DNA of 64,000 nucleotides from Caulobacter sp. (GTDB lineage Bacteria > Pseudomonadota > Alphaproteobacteria > Caulobacterales > Caulobacteraceae). Location of the stretch: assembly GCA_030678995.1 (NCBI GenBank), contig JAUXTQ010000005.1:62001-126000 (forward strand). The letters run 5' to 3'. A model generated the notes under the pieces. It did no database searches. It saw only the letters and a list, made by a program, of their open reading frames with translations, and was not told where the DNA came from. Each line of letters begins with the position of its first letter. The first letter of the stretch is position 1. This document shows, piece after piece, positions 28,239-39,105 of the stretch. Both the position numbers and the translations under genes were made by a program.

Positions 28239-30512
28239 ATGACCGACACGATCGACGGCCCCTCTGAAGCATCGAAGGCCCTCGCCACGCCCACGCCGCC
28301 GCTGTTCGTGGTCGCGGTGTTCACCAGCGCGGCGCTGGTGTTCATGGTCCAGCCGATGGTGGCCAAGCTGGTGCTGCCCTTGCTGGGGGGCTCGCCGGCG
28401 GTGTGGAACACCAGCATGGCCTTCTTCCAGATCGCCCTGCTGGCCGGCTACGGCTACGCCCACCTGCTGCAAAAGCTGCCGTCGGTGCGGCGGCAGATAA
28501 CGGTGCATATCGCCGCCCTGGCCATCGCCGGGCTGACGGTGTTTCCGCTGAACATTTCGCGGCTTATGGGCGATCCCTCATCCGACCAGCCGGCCCTGTG
28601 GCTGTTTGGCCTGCTGAGCCTGTCGATCGGCCTGCCGTTCGCCATCCTGTCAGCCACCGCCCCGTTGGTGCAGGCCTGGCACGCCCGGGTGATGCGCGGG
28701 GAGGGGGCCGCCGAGCCCTGGAGCCTCTACGCCGCCAGCAACCTGGGCAGCCTGCTGGCCCTGCTGGCCTATCCGGTCATCCTCGAGCCCCTGCTGACCC
28801 TGCAGGCGCAGCGCTGGACCTGGACCAGCGGCTATCTCGGGTTCGTGTTGATCCTGGCCTCGCTGGCGGTGCTGGTGTGGAAGCGGGCGCAGGCCCAGGC
28901 CGGCATGGTCGCGCCCTCCGCCGAGGTGGCCCCGGCCAAGCTCACCCCGGCCCCGACCTGGCTGACCCGGGTCATCTGGGTGGCGCTCGCGGCGATCCCG
29001 TCCAGCCTGATGCTCGGGGTCACGGCCCACCTGGCCACCGACGTTGCCTCCGCGCCCTTCCTGTGGGTCGCGCCGCTGGCGCTGTATCTGGTCACCTTCA
29101 TCATCGCCTTCCAGAACAAGCCGCTGATCAAGCCGGGCGGCGCGCTGATGTTCCAGGCGGCGTTCGCCGCCGCCTGCGCCGCAGTGCTGCAGCTGTTCGC
29201 CGCCGGGGCCATCGAGCTGCAGATCTTCGTCCACCTGGGCTGCTTCTTCCTCACCGCCCTGGTCTGCCATCAGGCCCTGGTGGCCCGCCGGCCGGATCCG
29301 GAGCACCTGACGGTCTTCTATCTGTGCATGTCGCTGGGCGGGGTGGTCGGCGGCTCGTTCAACGCCTTCCTCGCGCCGCTGATCTTCAGCAACGTGTTCG
29401 AGTATCCGATCGTGCTGGCGCTGGCCTGCCTGGCCCGGCCCTGGGGCAGGGGGCGGCCGACCTACTGGCAGTCCAGCGTCCTGGGCGCCGGCCTCCTCGG
29501 CGCGGGCCTCGCCTGGGTGGCCGTCATCCAGATGGGCCAGCAGGACCTGACCACCAAGGCGGCCCTGGCCGTGGCCGTGGTGGCTGTGTTCCTGCTGCGC
29601 GACCGGGCGCTGTTGATGTTCGCCATGATGGTCGTGCTGTTGTTCGCCGCCGGCAAGGTCGGCGACCGGGCCGACGTGATCCGCACCGACCGCAGCTTCT
29701 TCGGCGTCCTGCGCGAAACCCGTACGGTGGTGTCGGGCCTGGGCGGGGAAGTGCGCATGCTGGCCCACGGCACGACCCTGCACGGCTCGCAGGCGCAGGA
29801 CCCGAGATATCGCTGCCGGCCGCTGGTCTACTATGCGCCCGAGACGCCGATCGGCCAGGTGTTCATCACCGAACAGGCCATGCGGCCGGCCCTGCGCATC
29901 GGGGCGGTGGGCCTGGGCACCGGGTCGGTGGCGGCTTATGTGCGGCCCGGCGACCACCTGACCTTCTTCGAGATCGATCCCCTGGTGATCCGCATTTCCG
30001 GCGGCTCGGGGGCCTTCACCTATGTCCGTGACTGCGCCAAGGGGAAGGTGGACTTCGTTGTCGGCGACGCCCGCCTGACCCTGGACAAGCAGCCTGAGGG
30101 CATCTTCGACATCCTGCTGATCGACGCCTTCTCGTCGGACTCGGTGCCGGCCCACCTGCTGACGGTCGAGGCGCTGCAGGGCTATCTCAAGCGGCTCAAG
30201 CCGGACGGGGTGCTGATCCTGCACCTGTCCAACCGCAACCTCGAACTGCGGGCGCCGGCCATGGCCGTGGCGAAGGCGGCCGGCGGCTACGCCCTGCTGC
30301 AGCGGCACAACAAGGACTGGGACACGCCCAATATGTGGGAGTCCTCCGAGGACGCCCTGATCGTCGGCCGCACCGCCGCGGCGCTGGCCGCCTATGAGGC
30401 CGACGAGCGCTGGCAGCGGTCCGACCCGACCCTCGCCCGCCCCTGGACCGACGACTACACCAACCTGGTCGGGGCGTTGTGGGGGAGGCTGAAGGAGCGG
30501 TTCGAGCGGTAA
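28239..30512 (+). CDS. Membrane protein with C-terminal spermidine-synthase-like domain
   Basis: 757 residues. The first about 460 contain many hydrophobic helices in an MFS-like arrangement ('LFVVAVFTSAALVFMVQPMV' at the start of the first). The rest is a Rossmann methyltransferase-fold domain with the SAM loop 'RIGAVGLGTGSVAAYV' and 'FFEIDPLVIRI'. Where true aminopropyltransferases have a D-x-x-D-P-x-G-P-A motif, this has 'LIDAFSSDSVPAHLLTVEAL', so polyamine synthesis is doubtful. This fused family is widespread and poorly characterised. Confidence 0.8.
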   Translation: MTDTIDGPSEASKALATPTPPLFVVAVFTSAALVFMVQPMVAKLVLPLLGGSPAVWNTSMAFFQIALLAGYGYAHLLQKLPSVRRQITVHIAALAIAGLTVFPLNISRLMGDPSSDQPALWLFGLLSLSIGLPFAILSATAPLVQAWHARVMRGEGAAEPWSLYAASNLGSLLALLAYPVILEPLLTLQAQRWTWTSGYLGFVLILASLAVLVWKRAQAQAGMVAPSAEVAPAKLTPAPTWLTRVIWVALAAIPSSLMLGVTAHLATDVASAPFLWVAPLALYLVTFIIAFQNKPLIKPGGALMFQAAFAAACAAVLQLFAAGAIELQIFVHLGCFFLTALVCHQALVARRPDPEHLTVFYLCMSLGGVVGGSFNAFLAPLIFSNVFEYPIVLALACLARPWGRGRPTYWQSSVLGAGLLGAGLAWVAVIQMGQQDLTTKAALAVAVVAVFLLRDRALLMFAMMVVLLFAAGKVGDRADVIRTDRSFFGVLRETRTVVSGLGGEVRMLAHGTTLHGSQAQDPRYRCRPLVYYAPETPIGQVFITEQAMRPALRIGAVGLGTGSVAAYVRPGDHLTFFEIDPLVIRISGGSGAFTYVRDCAKGKVDFVVGDARLTLDKQPEGIFDILLIDAFSSDSVPAHLLTVEALQGYLKRLKPDGVLILHLSNRNLELRAPAMAVAKAAGGYALLQRHNKDWDTPNMWESSEDALIVGRTAAALAAYEADERWQRSDPTLARPWTDDYTNLVGALWGRLKERFER

Positions 30513-30518
30513 TGAAGC

Positions 30519-30660
30519 CTCTCCCTCCCCTTTATGGGGAGGGATGTCGGCGTAGCCGACAGGGTGGGGAGGCCGGACGCCGTGCTGGATACATCGGGGA
30601 GGTCGCCTGCTCCCCCACCCGTCCGTCGCTTCGCGCCGGCCACCCTCCCCATGAGGGGAG
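30519..30660. repeat. G-run/hairpin composite repeat, copy A6
   Basis: Unit 1: GGGGAGGGA, stem TGTCGGC (30545-30551), loop GTA, GCCGACA (30555-30561), GGGTGGGGAGG. Unit 2 inverted: CCCCCACCCGTCCGTCGC...GGCCACCCTCCCC with an imperfect stem. Outer hairpins CTCCCC/GGGGAG at the left and CTCCCC/GGGGAG at the right. Located between convergent genes. Confidence 0.8.
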
Positions 30661-30668
30661 CGAGGGCG

Positions 30669-31805
30669 CTACATCTCCACAGCCGCCACGGCCTGCGCCG
30701 CCAGGCCCTCGCCGCGGCCGGTGAAGCCCATGCCTTCGGTGGTGGTGGCCTTGACGCTGACCCGGTCGAGGGGGAGGCCGAGGATCGCCGCCAGCCGCTC
30801 GCGCATGGCCTGGCGGTGCGGTTTGATCTTCGGCCGCTCGCAGATCAGGGTGACGTCGACATTGAGGATCCGGCCGCCCTTCGCCGCCACCAGCGCCGCC
30901 GCGTGCTCCAGGAACAGGTCGCTGGAGGCGCCCTTCCATTTCGGGTCGGTGGGCGGGAAGTGGTCGCCGATGTCGCCCTCGCCGATGGCCCCCAGCAAGG
31001 CGTCGGTCAGGGCGTGCAGGCCGGCGTCGGCGTCGGAATGGCCGATCAGCGTCTGGTGGTGATCGATGCGCACCCCGCACAGCCAGACCGCCTCGCCCGG
31101 CCCCCAGCGGTGGGCGTCAAAGCCCTGGCCGATGCGGGTGACCCGCGTTGCGCCCGCCAGCCGCTCGGCCATGTCGAAGTCCTCGGGGAAGGTCAGTTTC
31201 ATCAGCATCGGGTCGCCCGGGACCAGGACGACGCGGCCGTGATGCGCCTCCATGACCTGGGCGTCGTCCGTCGGCTCGTCCGCCCGCCAGTCGTGGTAGG
31301 CGTCCACGAGCCGTCCGCGCCGGAAGGCCTGCGGCGTCTGCGCGCGCCAGAGACCGTCGCGCGGTGTCGTGCGCAGCCTGTCGCCGTCTTGGCGCTTCAG
31401 CGTGTCGGCGACGGGCAGGGCGGGGATGGCCCCGTCGGCATCGATCAGGCCGATCAGCAGGCCGCGGACATGGGCGGCGGTGACGAACGGCCGGGCAGCG
31501 TCGTGGATCAAGACCGGCTCGTCCTCGGGACCCTGGATGGCGCGCAGGCCGTTGTAGACCGACACGGACCGGGTGCTCCCACCCCGCGCCGTCGTCCAGC
31601 CGGTCAGGCCCCTGAGGGCCTCGGCGGCCGGGGCCTCGCCGTCCTCGCTGACCACGACGACCAGCTGCCGCGCCCCGGCGGCCAGCAGGGCCTCGACCGA
31701 CCAGCGCAGCACCGGTTTGCCGGCCACGGTGCGCCACTGCTTGGCCAGCCCCGGCCCGGCCCGGGTTCCGCCGCCGGCGGCGACGATGACGGCTGAAAAG
31801 CTCAT
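30669..31805 (-). CDS. ispDF: Bifunctional IspD/IspF (MEP isoprenoid pathway)
   Basis: 378 residues joining 2-C-methyl-D-erythritol 4-phosphate cytidylyltransferase (residues 1 to about 220; 'AVIVAAGGGTRAGPGLAKQW', 'VLIHDAARPFVT') with 2-C-methyl-D-erythritol 2,4-cyclodiphosphate synthase (about 221-378; zinc ligands in 'GQGFDAHRWGPGE' and 'GHSDADAGLHALTDALLGA', and 'NVDVTLICERPKI'). The fusion is common in alphaproteobacteria. Divergent from dusB. Confidence 0.97.
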   Translation of the reverse strand: MSFSAVIVAAGGGTRAGPGLAKQWRTVAGKPVLRWSVEALLAAGARQLVVVVSEDGEAPAAEALRGLTGWTTARGGSTRSVSVYNGLRAIQGPEDEPVLIHDAARPFVTAAHVRGLLIGLIDADGAIPALPVADTLKRQDGDRLRTTPRDGLWRAQTPQAFRRGRLVDAYHDWRADEPTDDAQVMEAHHGRVVLVPGDPMLMKLTFPEDFDMAERLAGATRVTRIGQGFDAHRWGPGEAVWLCGVRIDHHQTLIGHSDADAGLHALTDALLGAIGEGDIGDHFPPTDPKWKGASSDLFLEHAAALVAAKGGRILNVDVTLICERPKIKPHRQAMRERLAAILGLPLDRVSVKATTTEGMGFTGRGEGLAAQAVAAVEM

Positions 31806-31895
31806 TCATCCTGTCTAGGCGGCGGCACGGCTAACTCCAACCTTTACTGCACCGCACAATATGCCTAAAAAGGCAGCGTTCGGGGTGATTATAGA

Positions 31896-32903
31896 ATGAG
31901 CACAACGCTCACAGTCGGAGATGTCGAGGTGCCCGGGCACGTGTGGATCGCGCCGATGACGGGCATTTCCGACCTTCCTTTCCGCAAGGCCGCGGGCCGC
32001 CTTGGGGCCGCCTATGCGGCCACCGAGATGGTCGCCTGCGCCGAGTTCGCGCGGGGCCGGCCCGATGTGGTGCGTCGCGCGGTCGTGGGCGACGGCCATC
32101 CGCTGATGGTCGTCCAGCTGGTCGGTCGCGAGGCGCGCTGGATTGCCGAGGGCGCCCGCCTGGCCGAACAGGCCGGGGCCCAGATCATCGATCTCAACTT
32201 CGGCTGTCCGGCCCGCGAGGTCACCGGCATCCAGTCCGGCTCGGCCCTGATGCGCGACCTGGACCTGGCCGAAAGCCTGGTTGTCGCCGCCGTCGAGGCG
32301 GTGGATGTGCCGGTGACCGTCAAGATGCGGCTGGGCTGGGATGACGCCACCCGCAACGCACCCGAGTTCGCCCGGCGCGCCGAGGCTGTCGGCGCGAAGG
32401 CGCTGACCGTGCACGGCCGCACCCGCTGCCAGTTCTACAAGGGGGCCGCCGACTGGGCCGCCGTGCGGGCGGTCAAGGACGCCGTGTCCCTGCCGGTGCT
32501 GGTCAACGGCGACATCACCGACGGCGCGTCCGCGGCTCGCGCGCTCGAACAGTCCGGGGCGGACGGGGTGATGGTCGGCCGCGGCGTGCTCGGCCGGCCG
32601 TGGATCGCCCGGTCGATCGAGGCGCAGCTGCAGGGCGCGGTCGACGCCGAGCCGCCGATGGCCGAGCGGCTGCAGATCGTGCTGGACCACTTCCGCGACA
32701 GCGTCGCCTTCTACGGCCCGCGCCTGGGTCTGCGCATGTTCCGCAAGCATCTGGCCGCCTATATCGAGAACGCCACCGTGCCCGCCGGCGCTGACGCCCG
32801 GCGCGAGGCCCGGGCGCGGCTCTGCCGGCTGGACGACCCGGCCGCGGTTGAAGGCGAGCTGGTCGCTCTGTGGACCAGCGCGCCCGAAAGGCTGGCGGCA
32901 TGA
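31896..32903 (+). CDS. dusB: tRNA-dihydrouridine synthase (DusB family)
   Basis: Flavoenzyme reducing uridines in the tRNA D-loop. 335 residues: 'IAPMTGISDLPFRKAAGRLG' FMN region, catalytic Cys in 'IDLNFGCPAREVTG', 'VTVKMRLGWDD', 'LTVHGRTRCQFYKGAADW' and 'GVMVGRGVLGRPW'. It heads the nitrogen-regulation operon, as in many alphaproteobacteria; its stop overlaps the ntrB ATG. Confidence 0.95.
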   Translation: MSTTLTVGDVEVPGHVWIAPMTGISDLPFRKAAGRLGAAYAATEMVACAEFARGRPDVVRRAVVGDGHPLMVVQLVGREARWIAEGARLAEQAGAQIIDLNFGCPAREVTGIQSGSALMRDLDLAESLVVAAVEAVDVPVTVKMRLGWDDATRNAPEFARRAEAVGAKALTVHGRTRCQFYKGAADWAAVRAVKDAVSLPVLVNGDITDGASAARALEQSGADGVMVGRGVLGRPWIARSIEAQLQGAVDAEPPMAERLQIVLDHFRDSVAFYGPRLGLRMFRKHLAAYIENATVPAGADARREARARLCRLDDPAAVEGELVALWTSAPERLAA

Positions 32904-34006
32904 CCGGCCGGCCATTTCCCCTTACCGGCCTGTCGGCCGACGCCCTGAAGGCCGCCGCCTTCGACCTCAGCCCCGAGCCGGCGCTGCTGATCGGCAAGGA
33001 CGGAGCGCTCGCCGCCGCCAACGAGGCCGCCGAGGCGCTGTTCGGCCAGGGCCTGGGCCTGCTGGCCCGGGGCAGGATCAGCGGTGTGCTGCCGGCGTCC
33101 TCACCCCTGATGGCTCTGCTGACCCGGGCCGTCGAGGAGGGGGTGCGGGTGCGCGAGCACGGGGTGGAGATCGCCCTGTTCGGCAATTCCGGCTTCGAGG
33201 CCGACTGCGCCGCCTCGCCGCTTGGCGACGGGGCGGTGCTGCTGACCCTGCATGTGCGCGCCGCGATCGGCGGGGAACGATCCAGCGATCCGGCCGGGCT
33301 GCGCTCGGTGGTCGGCCTTGGCCGCATGCTGGCCCACGAGATCAAGAACCCGCTGGCCGGCATCCGCGGCGCGGCCCAGCTGCTCAAGACCGGGGCGGCG
33401 GCCGAGGATCAGCCCCTGGCCCAGCTGATCGTCGATGAAACCGAGCGGATCCGCCGTCTCGTCGACCGGATGGAGGCCTTCTCCGACGACGCCCCGCCGC
33501 AACGCGAGGCGGTCAACATCCACAGCGTGCTGGACCGGGTCCGGGCGCTGGTCGCCAACGGCGTGGCCGAGGACCTTGTGCTCAAGGAGCGCTACGACCC
33601 CTCGCTGCCGCCGACGTGGGGGGACGAGGACCTGCTGATCCAGATCTTCCTCAACCTGGTCAAGAACGCCGCCGAGGCGGCCAACATGCGCACCGACGGC
33701 GGCGGCGAGATCACCTTATCCACCGCCTGGCGGCCGGGCGTGCGCGTGCGCGGCGCCGACGGCCAGGTGCTCAAGGGCGCGCCGCTGGAGGTCAAGATCC
33801 AGGACAACGGACCGGGGGTGCCGCCGCTGATGCGCGACCACCTGTTCCAGCCGTTCGTCACCTCCAAGTCGTACGGGGCGGGCCTGGGCCTGGCCCTGGT
33901 CGCCAAGCTGGTCGCCGGACACGGCGGTCTGATCGATTTCGAATCCGAGCCGGGCAGGACGGTCTTCCGCGTCCTGCTGCCGGTCGCGCCCTCCGGGACC
34001 CCTTAA
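32900..34006 (+). CDS. ntrB: Nitrogen regulation sensor histidine kinase NtrB (GlnL)
   Basis: 368 residues from ATG 32900, which overlaps the dusB stop. An N-terminal PAS-like domain (about 15-120), then the phosphoacceptor His146 in 'MLAHEIKNPLAGIRGAAQLL' and an HATPase domain with 'LNLVKNAAEAANM', 'DNGPGVPP' and 'KSYGAGLGLALV'. No membrane segment. In the well-studied system it is controlled by PII and phosphorylates NtrC. The earlier GTG at 32870 is less likely. Confidence 0.94.
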   Translation: MTGRPFPLTGLSADALKAAAFDLSPEPALLIGKDGALAAANEAAEALFGQGLGLLARGRISGVLPASSPLMALLTRAVEEGVRVREHGVEIALFGNSGFEADCAASPLGDGAVLLTLHVRAAIGGERSSDPAGLRSVVGLGRMLAHEIKNPLAGIRGAAQLLKTGAAAEDQPLAQLIVDETERIRRLVDRMEAFSDDAPPQREAVNIHSVLDRVRALVANGVAEDLVLKERYDPSLPPTWGDEDLLIQIFLNLVKNAAEAANMRTDGGGEITLSTAWRPGVRVRGADGQVLKGAPLEVKIQDNGPGVPPLMRDHLFQPFVTSKSYGAGLGLALVAKLVAGHGGLIDFESEPGRTVFRVLLPVAPSGTP

Positions 34007-35425
<1,419 letters not shown>

Positions 35426-35495
35426 CGGCCCCGCTGACGCAAAGCAGCCACAAGGCTGTTGCAAGAAGGGCGCAGTTGGTCTTAGGCTGCCGCCC

Positions 35496-37724
35496 ATGAG
35501 TTTGTCCGCGTCAAAGGCCGTCGAGAGCGGCGACGCTCCACTGCCGGCGTGGCGGCGGCTGATCGAGTCGCGCTACGTCGTTGGCGGCGGCTATGCGGTG
35601 GCGGCCCTCCTGACCATTACCGGCGCCCTGCTGGTCTCCAGCCCCCCCGCCGTGGGGCCGATCGGCCCCGCGGTGCAGGCCATGCTGGTGGTGCTGGGCC
35701 TCAACCTGATCCTGATCCTGGGCCTCGCCACCCTTGTCGGCATGCGCGTGTTCCGTCTGCTGCGCGAGCGGGAATCGGACGCCGGCGCCCGGCTGCATCT
35801 GCGATTCATGGCCCTGTTCGGCACGGCCGCCGTCGCCCCGGCGATCATCGTGGCGATCTTCTTCGGCGGCTTCGTCCTGACCGGGGTCGAGACCTGGTTC
35901 GGCCGCAAGATCAGCACCCTGGTGGAGAACTCCGCCACCACCGCCCGATCGGTGGTCCAGGAGCAGACCCAGATCCTCAGCGACAACATGATGCTGGTGA
36001 CCGCAGACCTGAACGAGGCGGCCGGCGCGCTGGAGTCCACGCCGGTCGCCTACGCCCACTTCCTGGCCCAGGTCTCGTCCGGCGCCTTCTCGGCCGTCTA
36101 TGTGATCGACCGAGACGGCCGGGTGCTGGCGCGGGCGGAAAAGCCCAACGCTCCGGCCTTCGTCGCCCCGCCGGCGACCAGCTACAAGGCCGCCGACGAG
36201 GAGGACATTTCCGCCCAGACCTTCGAGTCGGAGAACGTCATCCGGGCGCTCTATCGCCTCAAGGCCTATCCGGATCCCGTTCCTTACCTCTACGTCGTGC
36301 GGCCCGTGGGCACCGGCATTCTCAGCCAGCTGCGCGAGGCCGAGGCGGCCCTGGTGGCGCTGCGAGAGGCGGCGGACAATCGCGAACGGATCAAGGGCGC
36401 TTTCCTGCTGACCTACATCGAGACGGCCCTGCTGGTGCTGGTCGGCGCCGCCTGGCTGGCCATCGCCGCGGCCAACTCGATCGCTGCCCCGGTCGCTCGC
36501 CTGGTGCAGGCCGCCGGCAAGGTGGCGACGGGCGACCTCAACGCCAGGGTGGACACCCACGATCAACCTGAAGAAATGGCCGTATTATCCCGCGCATTCA
36601 ATAGTATGACGCATGATCTTCAGGTCCAGCAGGTGGCTCTGCGAACCGCCAGCCTCGACGCGGAGTCCCGGCGCCAGTTCATCGAGACGGTGCTGCTGGG
36701 CGTCAGCGCCGGGGTCATTGGCCTGGACCTGACCGGCGGTATTTCCGCCGCCAACCGTCAGGCGTCGCTGCTGCTGGGCGCCGATCCGGGCGACATGAGC
36801 GGTCTGAAACTGGCGGATATCGCCCCGGAACTGGTGGCCGTGGCCGAGCGGGCCGAGGAGATCGGCGGCGAGGCCGAGGAAGAGGTTGATGTGGTTCGCG
36901 GGGCCGAGACCCGACGCCTGCGGGTGCGGGCCTGCAGGGCCTCCGACGGGGTGGTGCTGACCTTCGACGACATCACCCGGCTGATCACCGCCCAGCGCAA
37001 CGCCGCCTGGAAGGACGTCGCCCGGCGCATCGCCCACGAGATCAAGAATCCGCTGACCCCGATCCAGCTGTCCGCCGAGCGGCTCAAGCGCAAGTATCGC
37101 AAGGAAATCACCTCGGACCTGGAAACCTTCGACCGCTGCACCGAGACGATCATCCGTCAGGTCGGCGATATCGGCCGGATGGTCGACGAGTTCTCCTCCT
37201 TCGCCCGCATGCCCGCGCCTCGCTTTGCGCCGGTTGATCCGGCCGAACTGCTGCGGCAGGCGGTGTTCGCCCAGCGGGTGGCCAGCCCGGAGCTGACCGT
37301 CGAGATGACCGAGCCGCCGCGGGACATCAGCCTGGTCTGCGACGAGCGGATGGTTGGCCAGGCCCTGGCCAACATCCTCAAGAACGCCGCCGAGGCTGTC
37401 TCCGCCCGTGGGCTGCCGGCGAAGGAGGGCCGCATCCAGGCCGCCTTGGTGGTCGACGGCGGCGGTCTGTCGTTCCGCATTGAGGACAACGGCGTGGGCC
37501 TGCCCACGCGCGACCGTGACCGGCTGACCGAACCCTATGTGACGACCCGCGAAAAGGGCACCGGCCTGGGCCTGGCCATCGTCAAACGCATTCTCGAAGA
37601 CCACGGGGGGGAGCTGGCGCTGGGGGACGCCGACGACCTGCCGGGAGCCCGCGTGACCCTGATTTTCCCGACGGCGCGTACGACGACCGCGCCTGCATCC
37701 AAGGAGGCGGCCCATGGCGGCTGA
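35496..37724 (+). CDS. ntrY: Membrane sensor histidine kinase NtrY
   Basis: 742 residues: three to four N-terminal membrane segments (about 30-115 and 305-330) bounding a periplasmic region, a HAMP domain ('NSIAAPVARLVQAAGKVATG'), a PAS-like domain, then the kinase core with His514 in 'RRIAHEIKNPLTPIQLSAER' and 'LANILKNAAEAV', 'GVGLPTRDRDRLTEPY' and 'TGLGLAIVKRI'. It partners NtrX in sensing nitrogen or redox state in alphaproteobacteria. It overlaps ntrX by 11 bp. Confidence 0.94.
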   Translation: MSLSASKAVESGDAPLPAWRRLIESRYVVGGGYAVAALLTITGALLVSSPPAVGPIGPAVQAMLVVLGLNLILILGLATLVGMRVFRLLRERESDAGARLHLRFMALFGTAAVAPAIIVAIFFGGFVLTGVETWFGRKISTLVENSATTARSVVQEQTQILSDNMMLVTADLNEAAGALESTPVAYAHFLAQVSSGAFSAVYVIDRDGRVLARAEKPNAPAFVAPPATSYKAADEEDISAQTFESENVIRALYRLKAYPDPVPYLYVVRPVGTGILSQLREAEAALVALREAADNRERIKGAFLLTYIETALLVLVGAAWLAIAAANSIAAPVARLVQAAGKVATGDLNARVDTHDQPEEMAVLSRAFNSMTHDLQVQQVALRTASLDAESRRQFIETVLLGVSAGVIGLDLTGGISAANRQASLLLGADPGDMSGLKLADIAPELVAVAERAEEIGGEAEEEVDVVRGAETRRLRVRACRASDGVVLTFDDITRLITAQRNAAWKDVARRIAHEIKNPLTPIQLSAERLKRKYRKEITSDLETFDRCTETIIRQVGDIGRMVDEFSSFARMPAPRFAPVDPAELLRQAVFAQRVASPELTVEMTEPPRDISLVCDERMVGQALANILKNAAEAVSARGLPAKEGRIQAALVVDGGGLSFRIEDNGVGLPTRDRDRLTEPYVTTREKGTGLGLAIVKRILEDHGGELALGDADDLPGARVTLIFPTARTTTAPASKEAAHGG

Positions 37725-39105
37725 TATTCTGGTCGTCGACGACGAAGCGGACATCCGTGAACTCGTCTCCGGCATTCTCACCGACGAGGGCTACGCGGTC
37801 CGCACGGCCGCGGATTCCGAACAGGCCCTGCTGGCGATCCGCGCCCGCAAGCCGACCCTCGTGGTGCTCGACATCTGGATGCAGGGCGGGGGAATGGACG
37901 GGCTGGAGCTGCTCGACCTGGTCAAGGCCCTTGATGGGGACTTGCCAGTCATAATGATCAGTGGCCACGGCAACATCGAAACCGCCGTCAGCGCCATCAA
38001 GCGCGGCGCTTACGAGTTCCTCGAGAAGCCGTTCAAGTCCGACCGCCTGTTGCTGATGGTCGAGCGGGCCATCGAGTCGGCCAGCCTGCGTCGCGAGAAC
38101 CGTCGCCTGCGCACCCAGGCCCTGACGCCGGACGGCCTGATCGGCCGCTCGCTGCCGGCCCAACAGCTGCGCCAGATGATCACCAAGGTCGCCCCCGCCA
38201 ACAGCCGGGTGCTGATCGCCGGGCCGGCCGGGTCGGGCAAGGAGATGGTCGCGCGGATGATCCATGCCGCCAGCCCCCGGGCCAAGGGCGAGTTCGTCGC
38301 CATCAGCGCCGCCGGCATGGCCCCCGAGCGCATGGACCTGGAGCTGTTCGGCGAGGAGGGCGAGGGCAGCCGCCCCGGCAAGATCGGCGTGTTCGAGCGG
38401 GCCCACGGCGGCACACTTTATCTCGACGAGGTAGCCGACATGCCTCGCGAGACCCAGAGCCGCATCCTGCGGGTGCTGGTCGAGCAGCGCTTCCGCCGCG
38501 TGGGCGGCGACGCCGACGTGCAGGTCGATGTGCGGGTGATCTCTTCCAGCTCCCGCGACCTGCGCGAGGAAATCTCCGCCGGCCGGTTCCGCGAGGACCT
38601 GTTCCACCGCCTGAACGTGGTGCCCATACGGGTGCCGGGCCTGGCCGAGCGCCGCGACGATGTCCCCGAGATGATCAGCTACTTCATCGAGCGGATCGCC
38701 GAGGCCACAGGCCTGCCGCGCCGCCGGCTGGGCGAGGACGCCATCGCGACCCTGCAGGTGCACGACTGGCCGGGCAACGTTCGCCAGCTGCGCAACAACG
38801 TCGAGCGGATGATGATCCTGGCCTCGGGCGACCCCAATGATCCGATCAGCGCCGACATGCTGCCCTCCGAGACGCCCAGCGCCTCGCAGAGCGGGGCCAT
38901 CGGCACGGAGAAGATCATCGCCCTGCCGCTGCGCGAGGCGCGGGAGCTGTTCGAGCGCGAGTATCTCAACGCCCAGATCCTGCGCTTCGGGGGCAATATC
39001 TCGCGCACCGCGTCCTTCATCGGCATGGAGCGCTCGGCCCTGCACCGCAAGCTCAAGTCCCTGGGCCTGACCGGGGCCCGCACCGGCGAGGATCTGGAAG
39101 CCTGA
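37714..39105 (+). CDS. ntrX: Response regulator NtrX (AAA+ type without GAFTGA)
   Basis: 463 residues: receiver ('DILVVDDEADIRELVSG', Asp in 'LVVLDIWMQGG'), AAA+ domain ('LIAGPAGSGKEMVARMI', 'GTLYLDEVADMP') and a C-terminal helix-turn-helix ('ISRTASFIGMERSALHRKLK'). The loop after 'LELFG' (about residue 213) reads 'EEGEGSRPGKIGVFERAHGG' rather than GAFTGA, as in other NtrX proteins. An AAGGAGG ribosome binding site lies within the end of ntrY. The stop overlaps the following ATG. Confidence 0.94.
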   Translation: MAADILVVDDEADIRELVSGILTDEGYAVRTAADSEQALLAIRARKPTLVVLDIWMQGGGMDGLELLDLVKALDGDLPVIMISGHGNIETAVSAIKRGAYEFLEKPFKSDRLLLMVERAIESASLRRENRRLRTQALTPDGLIGRSLPAQQLRQMITKVAPANSRVLIAGPAGSGKEMVARMIHAASPRAKGEFVAISAAGMAPERMDLELFGEEGEGSRPGKIGVFERAHGGTLYLDEVADMPRETQSRILRVLVEQRFRRVGGDADVQVDVRVISSSSRDLREEISAGRFREDLFHRLNVVPIRVPGLAERRDDVPEMISYFIERIAEATGLPRRRLGEDAIATLQVHDWPGNVRQLRNNVERMMILASGDPNDPISADMLPSETPSASQSGAIGTEKIIALPLREARELFEREYLNAQILRFGGNISRTASFIGMERSALHRKLKSLGLTGARTGEDLEA

